Part shown: positions 8,348-16,823 of the stretch, in pieces
How the letters are laid out: every line of letters begins with the position of its first letter
How positions within the stretch are numbered: position 1 is the first letter of the stretch
DNA from: Pseudomonas jessenii
GTDB taxonomy: Bacteria; Pseudomonadota; Gammaproteobacteria; Pseudomonadales; Pseudomonadaceae
DNA: 64,000 nucleotides
Direction of reading: 5' to 3'
Assembly (NCBI RefSeq): GCF_002236115.1
Contig: NZ_NIWT01000009.1
Location: 248,001 to 312,000 of the forward strand
The notes under the pieces: model-generated
The model's database searches: none
What the model saw: the letters and a program-made list of their open reading frames with translations, nothing else
What the model was told of the DNA's origin: nothing
Translations under genes and position numbers: made by a program

Positions 8348-9184
8348 CCCGCCGCCATCGCGAGCAAGCTCGCTCCCACAGTGGATTTCTGTTGAACACA
8401 AATCTTGAATTCACCCGGAATCCCCGTGGGAGCGAGCTTGCTCGCGATAAAGCCATCACAGCCAACATCCCTGCCGCCTGACACGCCGCCATCGCGAGCA
8501 AGCTCGCTCCCACAGTGGATTTCTGTTGAACACAAATCTTGTATTCACCCGGAATCCCCGTGGGAGCGAGCCTGCTCGCGATAAAGCCATCACAGCCAAC
8601 ATCCCTGCCGCCTGACACGCCGCCATCGCGAGCAGGCTCGCTCCCACAGTGGATTTCTGTTGAACACAAATCTTGTATTCACCCGGAATCCCGTGGGAGC
8701 GAGCTTGCTCGCGATGAGGCCATCACAGCCAACATCCCTGCCGCCTGACACGCCGCCATCGCCAGCAAGCTCGCTCCCACAGTGGATTTCTGTTGAACAC
8801 AAATCTTGTATTCACCCGGAATCCCTGTGGGAGCGAGCTTGCTCGCGATGAGGCCGTCACAGCCAGCATCCCTGCCGCCTGACCCGCCGCCATCGCGAGC
8901 AGGCTCGCTCCCACAGTGGATTTCTGTTGAGCACAAATCTTGTATTCACCCGGAATCCCCGTGGGAGCGAGCTTGCTCGCGATGAGGCCATCACAGCCAA
9001 CATCCCTGCCGCCTGACACGCCGCCATCGCGAGCAGGCTCGCTCCCACAGTGGATTTCTGTTGAACACAAATCTTGTATTCACCCGGAATCCCTGTGGGA
9101 GCGAGCTTGCTCGCGATGAGGCCGTCAAAGCCAACATCCCTGCCGCCTGACACGCCGCCATCGCGAGCAAGCTCGCTCCCACAG
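8348..9184. repeat. Tandem array of REP doublets (134-bp unit, about 6.2 copies)
   Basis: The motif GCCATCGCGAGC (fourth copy GCCATCGCCAGC) begins at 8354, 8488, 8622, 8755, 8889, 9023 and 9157, giving a period of 134, 134, 133, 134, 134 and 134 bp. Each unit contains two inverted REP cores: one near its start (CGAGCAAGCTCGCTCCCACA) and one about 70 bp later in the opposite orientation. These are joined by two unique spacers, one containing GAACACAAATCTTGTATTC and the other AGCCAACATCCCTGCCGCC. The seventh copy stops after its first REP. Units differ by a few substitutions (AAG/AGG in the core, ATAAAGCC/ATGAGGCC in the spacer). No real gene lies inside; open frames here are repeat artefacts. 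Confidence 0.97.
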
Positions 9185-9200
9185 GTTTTGCGGTGAAGGG

Positions 9201-10274
9201 TCACACCGAGTCGAGCAGTTCGCGATGGGGTTTCCCGTTACCGCAGCAGATCACCCGATTACGCCCGGTGGTCTTGGCTTCGTACAACGCATGATCGGCA
9301 TCATTGAGCCAAAGCATCGCGTCGGCATGGGCCGGGTTGAATGACGCCAGGCCAATGCTCAGGCTGACTTTCAGCGCCGGGTTCTGCTCGTAGCCCAAGA
9401 TGGCGAAGCGAGCGCGCAGGGCATCCATGATGGCAGCGGCGCGGTTCAGGGGCAGGTCCGGAAGGATCACGCAGAACTCGTCGCCGCCGTAGCGCCCTGC
9501 CACATCGGTCGCTCGCAGGTTCTGCTTGAGCATTTTGCTCAACTGACGCAAGACGATGTCGCCGGCAACATGGCCGTAGGTGTCGTTGATGGCTTTGAAA
9601 TGGTCGATGTCGATCAGGGCGATCGCTCCGCCTTTTTGCTGGCTGTTGCAACGCTGGAACTCGATCTCCAGTTGGTCCTTCCAGGTGCCATGGTTCAGCA
9701 GGCCTGTCAGGCTGTCGGTGCGGCTCAGTGCCAGCAGTTCACGCTTCTGACAGCCCAGAGTATGGGCCTGGCGGAAGCAGATCCAGCCCAGCGCCAGCGG
9801 ATACAGGCACAGCAACGGCAAACAGGCATAGAGCTGCACCGCACTGGTGGCAGGAATGAACGCCGGGGCGAAAATCAGCATGCCAACGCCCACGCCCAGG
9901 ATTTGCGAGGCTGTCCCGGCCAGTAGAAAGCGCGAGCCGCCTATGGCCACGTTGTTCATGGCCATCATGGAAATGGTGGTCGCGCTGGGCAGTGGATTGA
10001 ATTGCATCGCGGCAATCCAGAAGCCGCCGAGAAAGGCATCGATCAGCAGATTGCGGTGTTCGGCATGATAGGGCGTCTTGGCCCGGCGCGCCCATTGGTA
10101 AGCCAGGTGCGGCCAGACCAGGCCATTGAACCACATGAAGCCCCAGACCCAAGGTGCAGGATCGAGTGGATACATTGCCGCGCTCACGCACACCAGCCCC
10201 AGGGCCAACCCCAGGATCCGCGATGTATAGAGCCTCCTGGCCAATGAAGATCCCTTTCCTCCCGCTTTTGCCAT
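9201..10274 (-). CDS. MASE2-domain diguanylate cyclase
   Basis: A 357-residue inner-membrane enzyme making cyclic di-GMP from two GTP. The N-terminal half has several hydrophobic helices (LGLALGLVCVSAAMYPL; VGVGMLIFAPAFIPATSAV) and the HRNLLIDAFLGGFWIAAMQF segment that suggest a MASE2 sensor like that of E. coli DgcC/AdrA. The C-terminal GGDEF domain begins at SRTDSLTGLLNHGTW; the active-site motif is RYGGDEF (GGDEF at 263-267). RATD at 254-257 sits exactly five residues before it, an intact inhibitory I-site, so product feedback is expected. ATG 10274 is chosen because AAAGAGG lies four bases upstream. No adjacent EPS or cellulose gene. Confidence 0.93.
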   Translation of the reverse strand: MAKAGGKGSSLARRLYTSRILGLALGLVCVSAAMYPLDPAPWVWGFMWFNGLVWPHLAYQWARRAKTPYHAEHRNLLIDAFLGGFWIAAMQFNPLPSATTISMMAMNNVAIGGSRFLLAGTASQILGVGVGMLIFAPAFIPATSAVQLYACLPLLCLYPLALGWICFRQAHTLGCQKRELLALSRTDSLTGLLNHGTWKDQLEIEFQRCNSQQKGGAIALIDIDHFKAINDTYGHVAGDIVLRQLSKMLKQNLRATDVAGRYGGDEFCVILPDLPLNRAAAIMDALRARFAILGYEQNPALKVSLSIGLASFNPAHADAMLWLNDADHALYEAKTTGRNRVICCGNGKPHRELLDSV

Positions 10275-10472
10275 AGGACCTCTTTGCCACTCCACGGAAT
10301 GCGATTACAGCCTGTGCCTATGCGCTGGAGTCTATCAGGGTGGCATTAAATAGCCATCACCGACTAACGGGCTGAAAATCGCGACATCAGGCTCACATAA
10401 AAGCAAAAGCCTCACCCCATTAACGGCTATACATGAAAGAAGGGGTTGATCAATGACCATAAGAGGAGGCCC

Positions 10473-11927
10473 ATGCAGACCTTTCAAGTATTGATCATCG
10501 GCAGCGGGTTTGGCGGCCAATGTGCAGCAATCAATTTGCTCAAGGCCGACATCGACGATTTTCGCCTGCTGGAGCGGCGTGATTTCTTCGGCGGCACCTG
10601 GTGCCAGAACACCTACCCCGGCGCGGCAGTCGACGTGCCCTCGCCGCTGTACTCCCTGTCTTTTGCTCCGTATCGCTGGACGCAAATGTTCGCCGAACAG
10701 GCCGAACTGCACCGCTACACCCGCCACGTGGTGGAGCACTTCGGCCTGCGGGACAAAGTGGAACTGGGCGCCAATGTCGAGCGCGTCGAATGGGACGACG
10801 CCCACAAACGCTGGACGGTGTACACCACCGGCAAAGGCACGTTTTGCGCACAGTTCCTGATCAACGCGACCGGGCCGCTGAGTCAACCGGTTGTTCCGCG
10901 CTTCGACGGACAGGAGCGTTTTCAAGGTAAAGCGTTTCACACCAACAACTGGGATCATCACTACGACTACCGGCAAAAACGCGTGGCCATCGTCGGCAGC
11001 GGCGCCAGTGCGGCCCAGGTCATTCCGGCCATCGCCCCGGACGTCGGGCACTTGCATGTATTCCAGCGCACGCCCCACTGGGTCCTGCCCCGGGCTGACC
11101 GCAGCTTTGGCCGTTTCCAGCGCTGGCTGCTGGGGTTCAAGCCGGCCTACAAGCTGCTGCGCTGGGGGATCTACTGGCAATTCGAAACCCGGGTGATTGC
11201 CTTCAAGTATTCGAAACCGGCGGTGCACATGGTCCAGCGCCAGGCCCTGCGTTTTCTCAAACGCCAGGTGCCGGATGCCGAACTGCGGCGCCAACTGACG
11301 CCGGACTACACCATCGGCTGCAAACGGGTGATTCTGTCCAGCACGCTGTACCCGGCACTGGCGCGCGACAACGTGACGCTGCACAGCCGCGAGCAAGGCA
11401 TCGCGTCCATCGACGAGACCGGTATCGTGACACTGGACGGCCAGCACATCGACCTGGACCTGATCGTCTGGTCCACTGGCTACGATGCCACCGACGGGGT
11501 GATTTCCTACCCGGTAACGGGCAAAAAAGGCACCCGTCTCAAGGAAGTCTGGGCGCAGTACCCACGGGCCTACCTCGGCACCGCCCTGCCCGACTTTCCC
11601 AACCTGTTCATCGTCACCGGACCGAACACCGGGATTGGCCACACCTCGGCGCTGTTCATCATCGAATCCCAGATGAATTACATCCTCGATTGCATTCGCA
11701 CCTTGAAGACTCAAGGTTTACGCAGCATCGAAGTTCGCCATGAGGCGGAACGTACCTACACTGAAATGATCCACCGGGAAATGGAACGCACCGTGTGGAA
11801 ATCCGGTGGTTGCCACAGTTGGTATCAAAGCAAGAGCGGTCATGTGATTGCCATGTTTCCGGGGTTCAGCTTCAGCTTTCATCGCTTGACCCGAGCGCTG
11901 AAACCCGCCGATCACATTTTGTCCTGA
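10473..11927 (+). CDS. Baeyer-Villiger-type flavin-containing monooxygenase
   Basis: A 484-residue FAD- and NADPH-dependent monooxygenase. The FAD Rossmann motif is GSGFGG (10-15) and the NADPH one is VGSGASA (174-180). Between them, residues 150-161 read FQGKAFHTNNWD, which fits the Baeyer-Villiger fingerprint FxGxxxHxxxW(P/D). Such enzymes insert oxygen next to a ketone to give esters or lactones. The start has an unusually strong AAGAGGAGG Shine-Dalgarno. The next gene, 22 bp downstream, is a membrane-anchored alpha/beta hydrolase that could cleave the ester product, the pairing seen in ketone-degrading BVMO-esterase operons. Natural substrate unknown. Confidence 0.9.
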   Translation: MQTFQVLIIGSGFGGQCAAINLLKADIDDFRLLERRDFFGGTWCQNTYPGAAVDVPSPLYSLSFAPYRWTQMFAEQAELHRYTRHVVEHFGLRDKVELGANVERVEWDDAHKRWTVYTTGKGTFCAQFLINATGPLSQPVVPRFDGQERFQGKAFHTNNWDHHYDYRQKRVAIVGSGASAAQVIPAIAPDVGHLHVFQRTPHWVLPRADRSFGRFQRWLLGFKPAYKLLRWGIYWQFETRVIAFKYSKPAVHMVQRQALRFLKRQVPDAELRRQLTPDYTIGCKRVILSSTLYPALARDNVTLHSREQGIASIDETGIVTLDGQHIDLDLIVWSTGYDATDGVISYPVTGKKGTRLKEVWAQYPRAYLGTALPDFPNLFIVTGPNTGIGHTSALFIIESQMNYILDCIRTLKTQGLRSIEVRHEAERTYTEMIHREMERTVWKSGGCHSWYQSKSGHVIAMFPGFSFSFHRLTRALKPADHILS

Positions 11928-11949
11928 GCAGATAGAAGGGAGACGCGTG

Positions 11950-12906
11950 ATGCTTTTGTTGTTCGTCGTTCTCGCAGTGTTCGTTGCCTGGAGCTGGCTG
12001 ACCTACCCGGCCATCGGCTACTGGCTCTATGACTTGAGCATGGCGGCCGAGGCCAAGTTGTACCGGCTGCACAAGATCGTCGTGCCCATCCCCGAAATGA
12101 CCGTCTCGACCTGGCAAGGCGGGCCGTACGAGGCCACCAGCAGTGTGCTGATGCTCCATGGCTTCAGCGCCGACAAAAACCTCTGGCTGCGTTTCGCCCG
12201 GCACTTTGTCGGCAGCCATCGGGTGATCATCCCGGACATCGCCGGCCATGGCGAAACCGGCTTCAAGGCGGGCGGCGGCTACGACATCCCGCTGCAGGCC
12301 AAACGCATGATCCAGCTGCTGGACGTTTGCGGGGTGGAGAAAGTCCATGTCATCGGCAACTCCATGGGCGGCTACATGGCGGCGTGGCTCGCGGCCACTT
12401 ACCCGGAACGCATTGTGTCCGTGGCCCTGGTCGACCCGGCCGGGGTCACCGCCCCCGAGCCCAGTGACCTTGAGCGGCATTTGGCCAAGGGCCACAACCC
12501 GTTTCTGATTCATTCGCGCGAAGAATTCCGGCGTTTCTACGCCATGACCATGGCTTCGCCACCCTGGGTACCGAAGCTGGTGCTCGATGCCGTCGCCCAG
12601 CGCTATGAACAGTCCCGCGAAGAACTGGAGGAAATCTTCCGCGAATTCCGTGCCAGCCCGCCGATGGAACCGCACCTGCCCGACATCACCGCTCCGGCGC
12701 TGTTGCTGTGGGGGCGCAAGGACCGGCTGATCGACGTCAGCAGCGTGGCGGTCTGGAGCAAGGGCATCGCCGACCTGCGCGTGCATATCTGGGACGCCAT
12801 CGGGCACATGCCCATGGTGGAAGCGCCATACGGTTCGGCACGCCTGTATCGCGAGTTTTTGGCATCGCTGCGCTCGGAGAGCCCACAGGATCAACGACTG
12901 CATTAG
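11950..12906 (+). CDS. Membrane-anchored alpha/beta hydrolase
   Basis: A 318-residue hydrolase with an N-terminal hydrophobic anchor (LLLFVVLAVFVAWSWLTYPAI) and an alpha/beta-hydrolase core. The oxyanion segment is LMLHGFSADKNLW; the nucleophile elbow is IGNSMGG with Ser138; the probable acid and base are Asp258 in GRKDRL and His286 in IGHMP. The ATG at 11950 is preferred to a GTG one codon before it; GAAGGGAG lies upstream. Located 22 bp after the BVMO-type monooxygenase, so probably co-transcribed and possibly acting on its ester products. Its TAG stop codon directly abuts the left end of a MITE-like element. Confidence 0.88.
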   Translation: MLLLFVVLAVFVAWSWLTYPAIGYWLYDLSMAAEAKLYRLHKIVVPIPEMTVSTWQGGPYEATSSVLMLHGFSADKNLWLRFARHFVGSHRVIIPDIAGHGETGFKAGGGYDIPLQAKRMIQLLDVCGVEKVHVIGNSMGGYMAAWLAATYPERIVSVALVDPAGVTAPEPSDLERHLAKGHNPFLIHSREEFRRFYAMTMASPPWVPKLVLDAVAQRYEQSREELEEIFREFRASPPMEPHLPDITAPALLLWGRKDRLIDVSSVAVWSKGIADLRVHIWDAIGHMPMVEAPYGSARLYREFLASLRSESPQDQRLH

Positions 12907-13173
12907 GGGGGGCGTTCTCAATTAGTTTCCCCACCGCGTTGTCGCCTTAAAGCTGGCCAGGCAAGGCGTAGGCCGCGGGGAATGGTTGTTCCCTTTCCAA
13001 GGCCTGCAACGCAGCATGGCCAGCTTTAAGGCACAACCCGAAGGGCCGGGTCTGCTGTTGTGCAGGGCTGTGTTGCTCGAAGCTGATTTGGAATGACCAA
13101 ACTGCGCTTCTCGCGCCTTGCCCTGCACAACAGCAGACCCGGCGCGGTAGGGAAACTAATTGAGAACGCCCCC
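12907..13173. mobile_element. MITE-like element with nested palindromes
   Basis: About 267 bp bounded by perfect 24-bp terminal inverted repeats (12908-12931 and 13150-13173; inner part CGTTCTCAATTAGTTTCCC). Two further perfect inverted repeats lie inside: 16 bp at 12944-12959/13017-13032 and 24 bp at 13045-13068/13120-13143. The single strand could therefore fold into a closing stem with two side hairpins. TAG occurs on both sides (12904-12906 and 13174-13176), consistent with a 3-bp target duplication, and the left TAG is the stop codon of the hydrolase gene. There is no transposase inside, so it would be non-autonomous. Confidence 0.85.
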
Positions 13174-13281
13174 TAGCAGTCCTTAGCAGAATGAAGTTCG
13201 TCAGAAACTTCGTTTGTCGGCGTCGCTGAAGGCTGCGATCTTTCGTCCATCCTTTACGTCACCGCGCCAGGAATCCTGTTC

Positions 13282-14676
13282 ATGAACCACCCGAACTTCG
13301 TCAGCCCTGACCTGATCCGCCAACGCTTCTCCAAAGCGATGTCCGACATGTACCGCGAGGAAGTGCCGTTGTACGGCGCGTTGATGGAACTGGTGGAACA
13401 GACTAACCGTCACGTGCTGGACAACGATACGCAAATCCTGCGGCAGCTCACCAGCACCGGCGAAATCGAACGCCTGGACCTGGAACGTCATGGGGCGATC
13501 CGCGTCGGTACGGCCGATGAACTGGCGACCCTCGCCCGCCTGTTCGCGGTGATGGGCATGCAACCGGTGGGTTACTACGACCTGACACCGGCCGGCGTGC
13601 CGGTGCATTCCACGGCGTTTCGCGCGGTGCATGAAGCGTCGTTGCAGGTCAGCCCGTTCCGGGTATTCACGTCGCTGTTGCGCCTGGAATTGATCGAAGA
13701 CCTGGAGCTGCGAGCGTTCGCCCAGTCGATGCTCGACCAGCGTTCGATCTTCACCCCCACGGCCCTCACGCTTATCGAGCGCGCCGAATCCCAGGGTGGC
13801 CTGACCGAGCAGCAAGCCCTGGACTTCGTCGAGCAGGCGCTGGAAACGTTTCGCTGGCACCACAGCGCCACCGTCACCGCCGAACAGTATCAACAGCTCA
13901 GCGCCCAGCATCGTCTGATCGCCGACGTGGTGGCGTTCAAGGGCCCGCACATCAACCACCTGACACCACGGACCCTGGACATCGACATCGTCCAGGCGCA
14001 GATGCCGGCCCATGGCATCACCCCCAAAGCGGTGATCGAAGGCCCGCCTCGCCGCCAGTGCCCGATCCTGCTGCGCCAGACCAGCTTCAAGGCCCTGGAC
14101 GAGCCGATTGCCTTCACCGATCAAAGCGAGGCTCGCGGCAGCCACAGTGCCCGGTTCGGCGAGATCGAACAGCGCGGTGCCGCCCTCACGCCCAAAGGCC
14201 GCGCACTCTACGACCGTTTGCTCAATGCCGCGCGGGACGAACTCAAGGATTTCCCCAACGAAGCCAACGCTGCGCGCTATAACGCCCTGATGGCGCAGCA
14301 TTTCAGCGAGTTCCCTGACACCTGGGAAGGCATGCGCCAACAGGGCCTGGCTTACTTCCGCTACTTCGTGACGGAAAAGGGCCTGGCGGCGGGCGACCTG
14401 AAAAACGCGCCCCTGGAAGACTTGCTCAGCGACGGTTACCTGCGGGTAGAACCCTTGGTGTACGAAGACTTCCTGCCCGTCAGCGCGGCGGGGATTTTTC
14501 AGTCAAACCTGGGGGACGCGGCGCAAACCCGTTACGGCGCCCATGCCAACCAGCAAGCGTTCGAACAGGCTCTGGGGCGTTCGACGATCGATGAGCTGGA
14601 ACTGTACGCCGAGAGCCAGCGGCGTTCGATCGAACAGTGTTTCGCCGCGTTGGCCGATGTTGCGTCAAGTCAATAA
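13282..14676 (+). CDS. hglS: 2-oxoadipate dioxygenase/decarboxylase HglS
   Basis: A 464-residue DUF1338/YdcJ-family non-heme iron enzyme that turns 2-oxoadipate into D-2-hydroxyglutarate with loss of CO2, in the D-lysine/2-aminoadipate branch. The iron ligands described for P. putida HglS (His70, His226, Glu294, from memory of that work) fall at exactly those numbers here: LERH70, GPHINH226 and RFGE294. Length and the VIEGPPRRQCPILLRQTSFKAL core also match the family. The start is fixed by the conserved N-terminus (MNHPNFVSPDLIRQRF). A strong terminator follows at 14714-14744. The gene stands alone, just downstream of the MITE-like element. Confidence 0.94.
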   Translation: MNHPNFVSPDLIRQRFSKAMSDMYREEVPLYGALMELVEQTNRHVLDNDTQILRQLTSTGEIERLDLERHGAIRVGTADELATLARLFAVMGMQPVGYYDLTPAGVPVHSTAFRAVHEASLQVSPFRVFTSLLRLELIEDLELRAFAQSMLDQRSIFTPTALTLIERAESQGGLTEQQALDFVEQALETFRWHHSATVTAEQYQQLSAQHRLIADVVAFKGPHINHLTPRTLDIDIVQAQMPAHGITPKAVIEGPPRRQCPILLRQTSFKALDEPIAFTDQSEARGSHSARFGEIEQRGAALTPKGRALYDRLLNAARDELKDFPNEANAARYNALMAQHFSEFPDTWEGMRQQGLAYFRYFVTEKGLAAGDLKNAPLEDLLSDGYLRVEPLVYEDFLPVSAAGIFQSNLGDAAQTRYGAHANQQAFEQALGRSTIDELELYAESQRRSIEQCFAALADVASSQ

Positions 14677-14713
14677 AAAACATGATTGAATGATTTGTCA
14701 CAACTCAATAAAA

Positions 14714-14744
14714 ACGGGCGACCTACAGGTCGCCCGTTTTTTTT
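14714..14744 (+). terminator. Rho-independent terminator after hglS
   Basis: Perfect 11-bp stem ACGGGCGACCT/AGGTCGCCCGT around a two-base loop, followed by eight T residues. Confidence 0.95.
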
Positions 14745-14752
14745 ATATCCGA

Positions 14753-14847
14753 AACGTTCTATACAGCAAATAAAGTGTTCGCCCAGTGCAATGGCCTCGG
14801 CAATCCATGCACTGGTAAAGAGCCCTGACACTGGGCGAACGGAACGT
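14753..14847. other. Long imperfect stem-loop; possible small RNA or hairpin repeat
   Basis: GTTCGCCCAGTG (14777-14788) pairs with CACTGGGCGAAC (14829-14840), and outside it ACGTTC (14753-14758) pairs with GAACGT (14842-14847). Inside, CAGTGCA (14784-14790) can instead pair with TGCACTG (14808-14814), so two competing folds exist. The region lies in the 362-bp gap between hglS and a convergent gene. No promoter or T-run was identified, so it is only a structural candidate. The rest of the gap up to 15038 is AT-rich, with nothing recognised. Confidence 0.4.
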
Positions 14848-15038
14848 ATTTTAGTAGAAGCGGATTAATATGTCCGTACGCAAAAATGAAATTTATCGAC
14901 ACAATGTTTAACAAGATGTCGATTTAAATACTATGCAACACGGCATCTCAAACTCACCAGTTCGACCACTACGAGCTGATTATTCCTATACAAAACTTGC
15001 ACAAAAACAATCGGCCCGTATAACGCCAATACTCAATA

Positions 15039-15617
15039 TTAGTGCTTGCTGGTCACCGTCAATATGTCGGTATAAACCACGTTGACGCTTTGTCCGACTT
15101 TCAAGTCCTTGAGTTTGGCCTGGACTTCAGGTCGTTTGACGTCGACGGTCTTGGACTTGCCTTCCGGGTTTTCGAAGGTCACCTGGTTTTTCTTCAGGTC
15201 AATGCTGGTGATTTTCAGCTGCACTTTCACCTGACGGTAAGCTTCGCCGCCGGGGTTGGGGCTACCTGGCGCTGTGCGCATTTCGCCGGTGGCTTCGGCG
15301 GTGCCGGGCAGGCCTTTGTCGACATCGGTGTCGAGGAAGGCTGCAACGGCGCTGGTAACCCTGATGTCGACCGTATCGCCAGCCTTGAGGTTGTCGAGGT
15401 TTTTCGCCTTGTCGGTCAACTGCACAGGGAACTCATTACCCTGCGGGCCTTTAAGGACCACGGAATGGTTCGCGGTATCTACCGAAACGACTTTGGTGGT
15501 GACCTGGTCAACCACCACAACTTCGGACAACGGGAGTTCGGCGGCAACCGCGCCAAAACTGGCGACAGACAGCAAGGTTGCGAGGGTGATGGCTTTGCTC
15601 AGTGCGTGGCGTTTCAT
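15039..15617 (-). CDS. Exported protein of unknown function
   Basis: A 192-residue protein with a clear Sec signal peptide (MKRHALSKAITLATLL...FGAVAA-EL) and no cysteine. The mature part is charged and appears to hold two similar beta-rich halves: VVSVDTANHSVVLKGPQGNE followed by VQLTDKAKNL and AGDTVDIRV, then ITSIDLKKNQVTFENPEGKS followed by VQAKLKDLKVGQSVNVVY. This suggests an internal duplication of a small OB/SH3-like barrel. Probably periplasmic. I do not recognise a named family. ATG 15617 is the first start that yields the signal peptide. Flanked by the intergenic hairpin and by the AttH-like operon on the same strand, 132 bp away. Confidence 0.75.
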   Translation of the reverse strand: MKRHALSKAITLATLLSVASFGAVAAELPLSEVVVVDQVTTKVVSVDTANHSVVLKGPQGNEFPVQLTDKAKNLDNLKAGDTVDIRVTSAVAAFLDTDVDKGLPGTAEATGEMRTAPGSPNPGGEAYRQVKVQLKITSIDLKKNQVTFENPEGKSKTVDVKRPEVQAKLKDLKVGQSVNVVYTDILTVTSKH

Positions 15618-15749
15618 AGGCAGAACATTCCCTGTGATAGATGGCAACAGACGGCGTTGAAACCGGGCTCAACGCCATGTGTGCGAGTGAGCATAGACGC
15701 TGTTCAGCGAGTGGTCGCGCCGCAGCGGTGATTTTCCTGACACGAGCGC

Positions 15750-16823
15750 CTAGTACCCGGTCATTTCCAGATAGCCTTGCCCTGCATGGCTGCCACTGAG
15801 GCGAACCGGGCCTTCCCAGTACGGAATGCGCAAGTCCATCCAGGCCTGGGGATTGAGCGCGGCAATGGTTATATCGAGGTGTCTGGCAGGGATTTTGATC
15901 GACCAGCGAATGGGCATCTCACGCCCGGCAACCCGGGCGGTGTCTTGCGGCGTGAGGCTGATGTCGCGGGCGTGCAGCAATTGTGTCTGGCCCCGGGCGT
16001 CGATCCAGGTGCCGGTGAGGTAAGGCTCGCCGTCCTTTTGCCGCATGCGATACAGCATCACCTGCTCGCCGCTGTCCAGATGCAGGGAGAGCCAGTCCCA
16101 ACCGGTCTGGTTGCTCGTCAGGGGCTGGCTGCTCCATTCCCGGTCGAGCCAGGCCGGGCCACTGACCTGAAAGGACTTGCCGTCGATGTCCAGGGTGCCG
16201 CTGGCCTGGAAAAACGGCTGGCTGTAGTAATTAGAGGCCTGACCCTGTTCGGATTTCTGGCTGAAGCCCCGGTCCCCCTGAAGCACCAGCGGACCTGTCG
16301 AAGTCAACCGCAGCCGGTAGCTGAAACGCCGGTCGCTGGCACTGAGCTGCAGGTCGGCCAACGGGTCGTCGGCAGTCGCCTGGCTACTCAATTGCCAGTC
16401 GTCGATCCAGGCGTTGAACGGCGCGACGCTGACACCGGCTTGACCGACGCCGCCACGGGCATAACGTTCGGCCGCGTGATGCGCCGTCGCCGATGTCACT
16501 GCCGCGTGGCCGAGCCAGATCGTCTGATTCTGCCAACCCAGCACCTCGGGGGTGGCTTTCAAGGCACTGCGGAACAAGGTCCATTGCGCACCGAACTCCT
16601 GCCCTTGATCGTCCTTCAGGTTGGCCGTGACGTACCACCATTCGATGCGAAAGCCGTCGTGCGGGCCGTGATCCGCCGGGAAGCTGAACACCCGACCGGG
16701 CACCACCGGGGTGAACGCAGCGGCCTGATTGCCCAACCCGGCAAAGCCTTTTTCCACCGGTGCCGGTTGATCGCAACCGCTTGCCAGCAGCGCCAGGAGC
16801 AACACGCCGACTTTAATCTTCAT
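15750..16823 (-). CDS. AttH/CrtC-like lipocalin-fold lipoprotein
   Basis: A 357-residue lipoprotein with signal peptide and lipobox LLASGC (lipidated Cys17). The body carries AttH/carotenoid-1,2-hydratase-like (lipocalin-type) features: FPADHGPHDGFRIEWWYVTA, the AWLDREWSSQ segment and a WDWLSLHLDSGEQVMLYRMR strand pair. It is the last gene of an operon after an FtsX-type permease and a LolD-like ATPase, overlapping the permease end by 11 bp; together these match an AttEFGH-like exporter set. The substrate of such systems is not established. A TTG two codons upstream could also serve, but ATG 16823 gives the better signal peptide. Confidence 0.85.
   Translation of the reverse strand: MKIKVGVLLLALLASGCDQPAPVEKGFAGLGNQAAAFTPVVPGRVFSFPADHGPHDGFRIEWWYVTANLKDDQGQEFGAQWTLFRSALKATPEVLGWQNQTIWLGHAAVTSATAHHAAERYARGGVGQAGVSVAPFNAWIDDWQLSSQATADDPLADLQLSASDRRFSYRLRLTSTGPLVLQGDRGFSQKSEQGQASNYYSQPFFQASGTLDIDGKSFQVSGPAWLDREWSSQPLTSNQTGWDWLSLHLDSGEQVMLYRMRQKDGEPYLTGTWIDARGQTQLLHARDISLTPQDTARVAGREMPIRWSIKIPARHLDITIAALNPQAWMDLRIPYWEGPVRLSGSHAGQGYLEMTGY

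Noticed and set aside
8348..9184. Many overlapping open frames encoding CSTEIHCGSELARDGG-like peptides
   Set aside because: They are translations of the tandem REP units in several frames, with no Shine-Dalgarno and the repeat period of the DNA.
8348..9184. CRISPR array
   Set aside because: The repeats are long (134 bp), spacers are identical between units and no cas gene is near.
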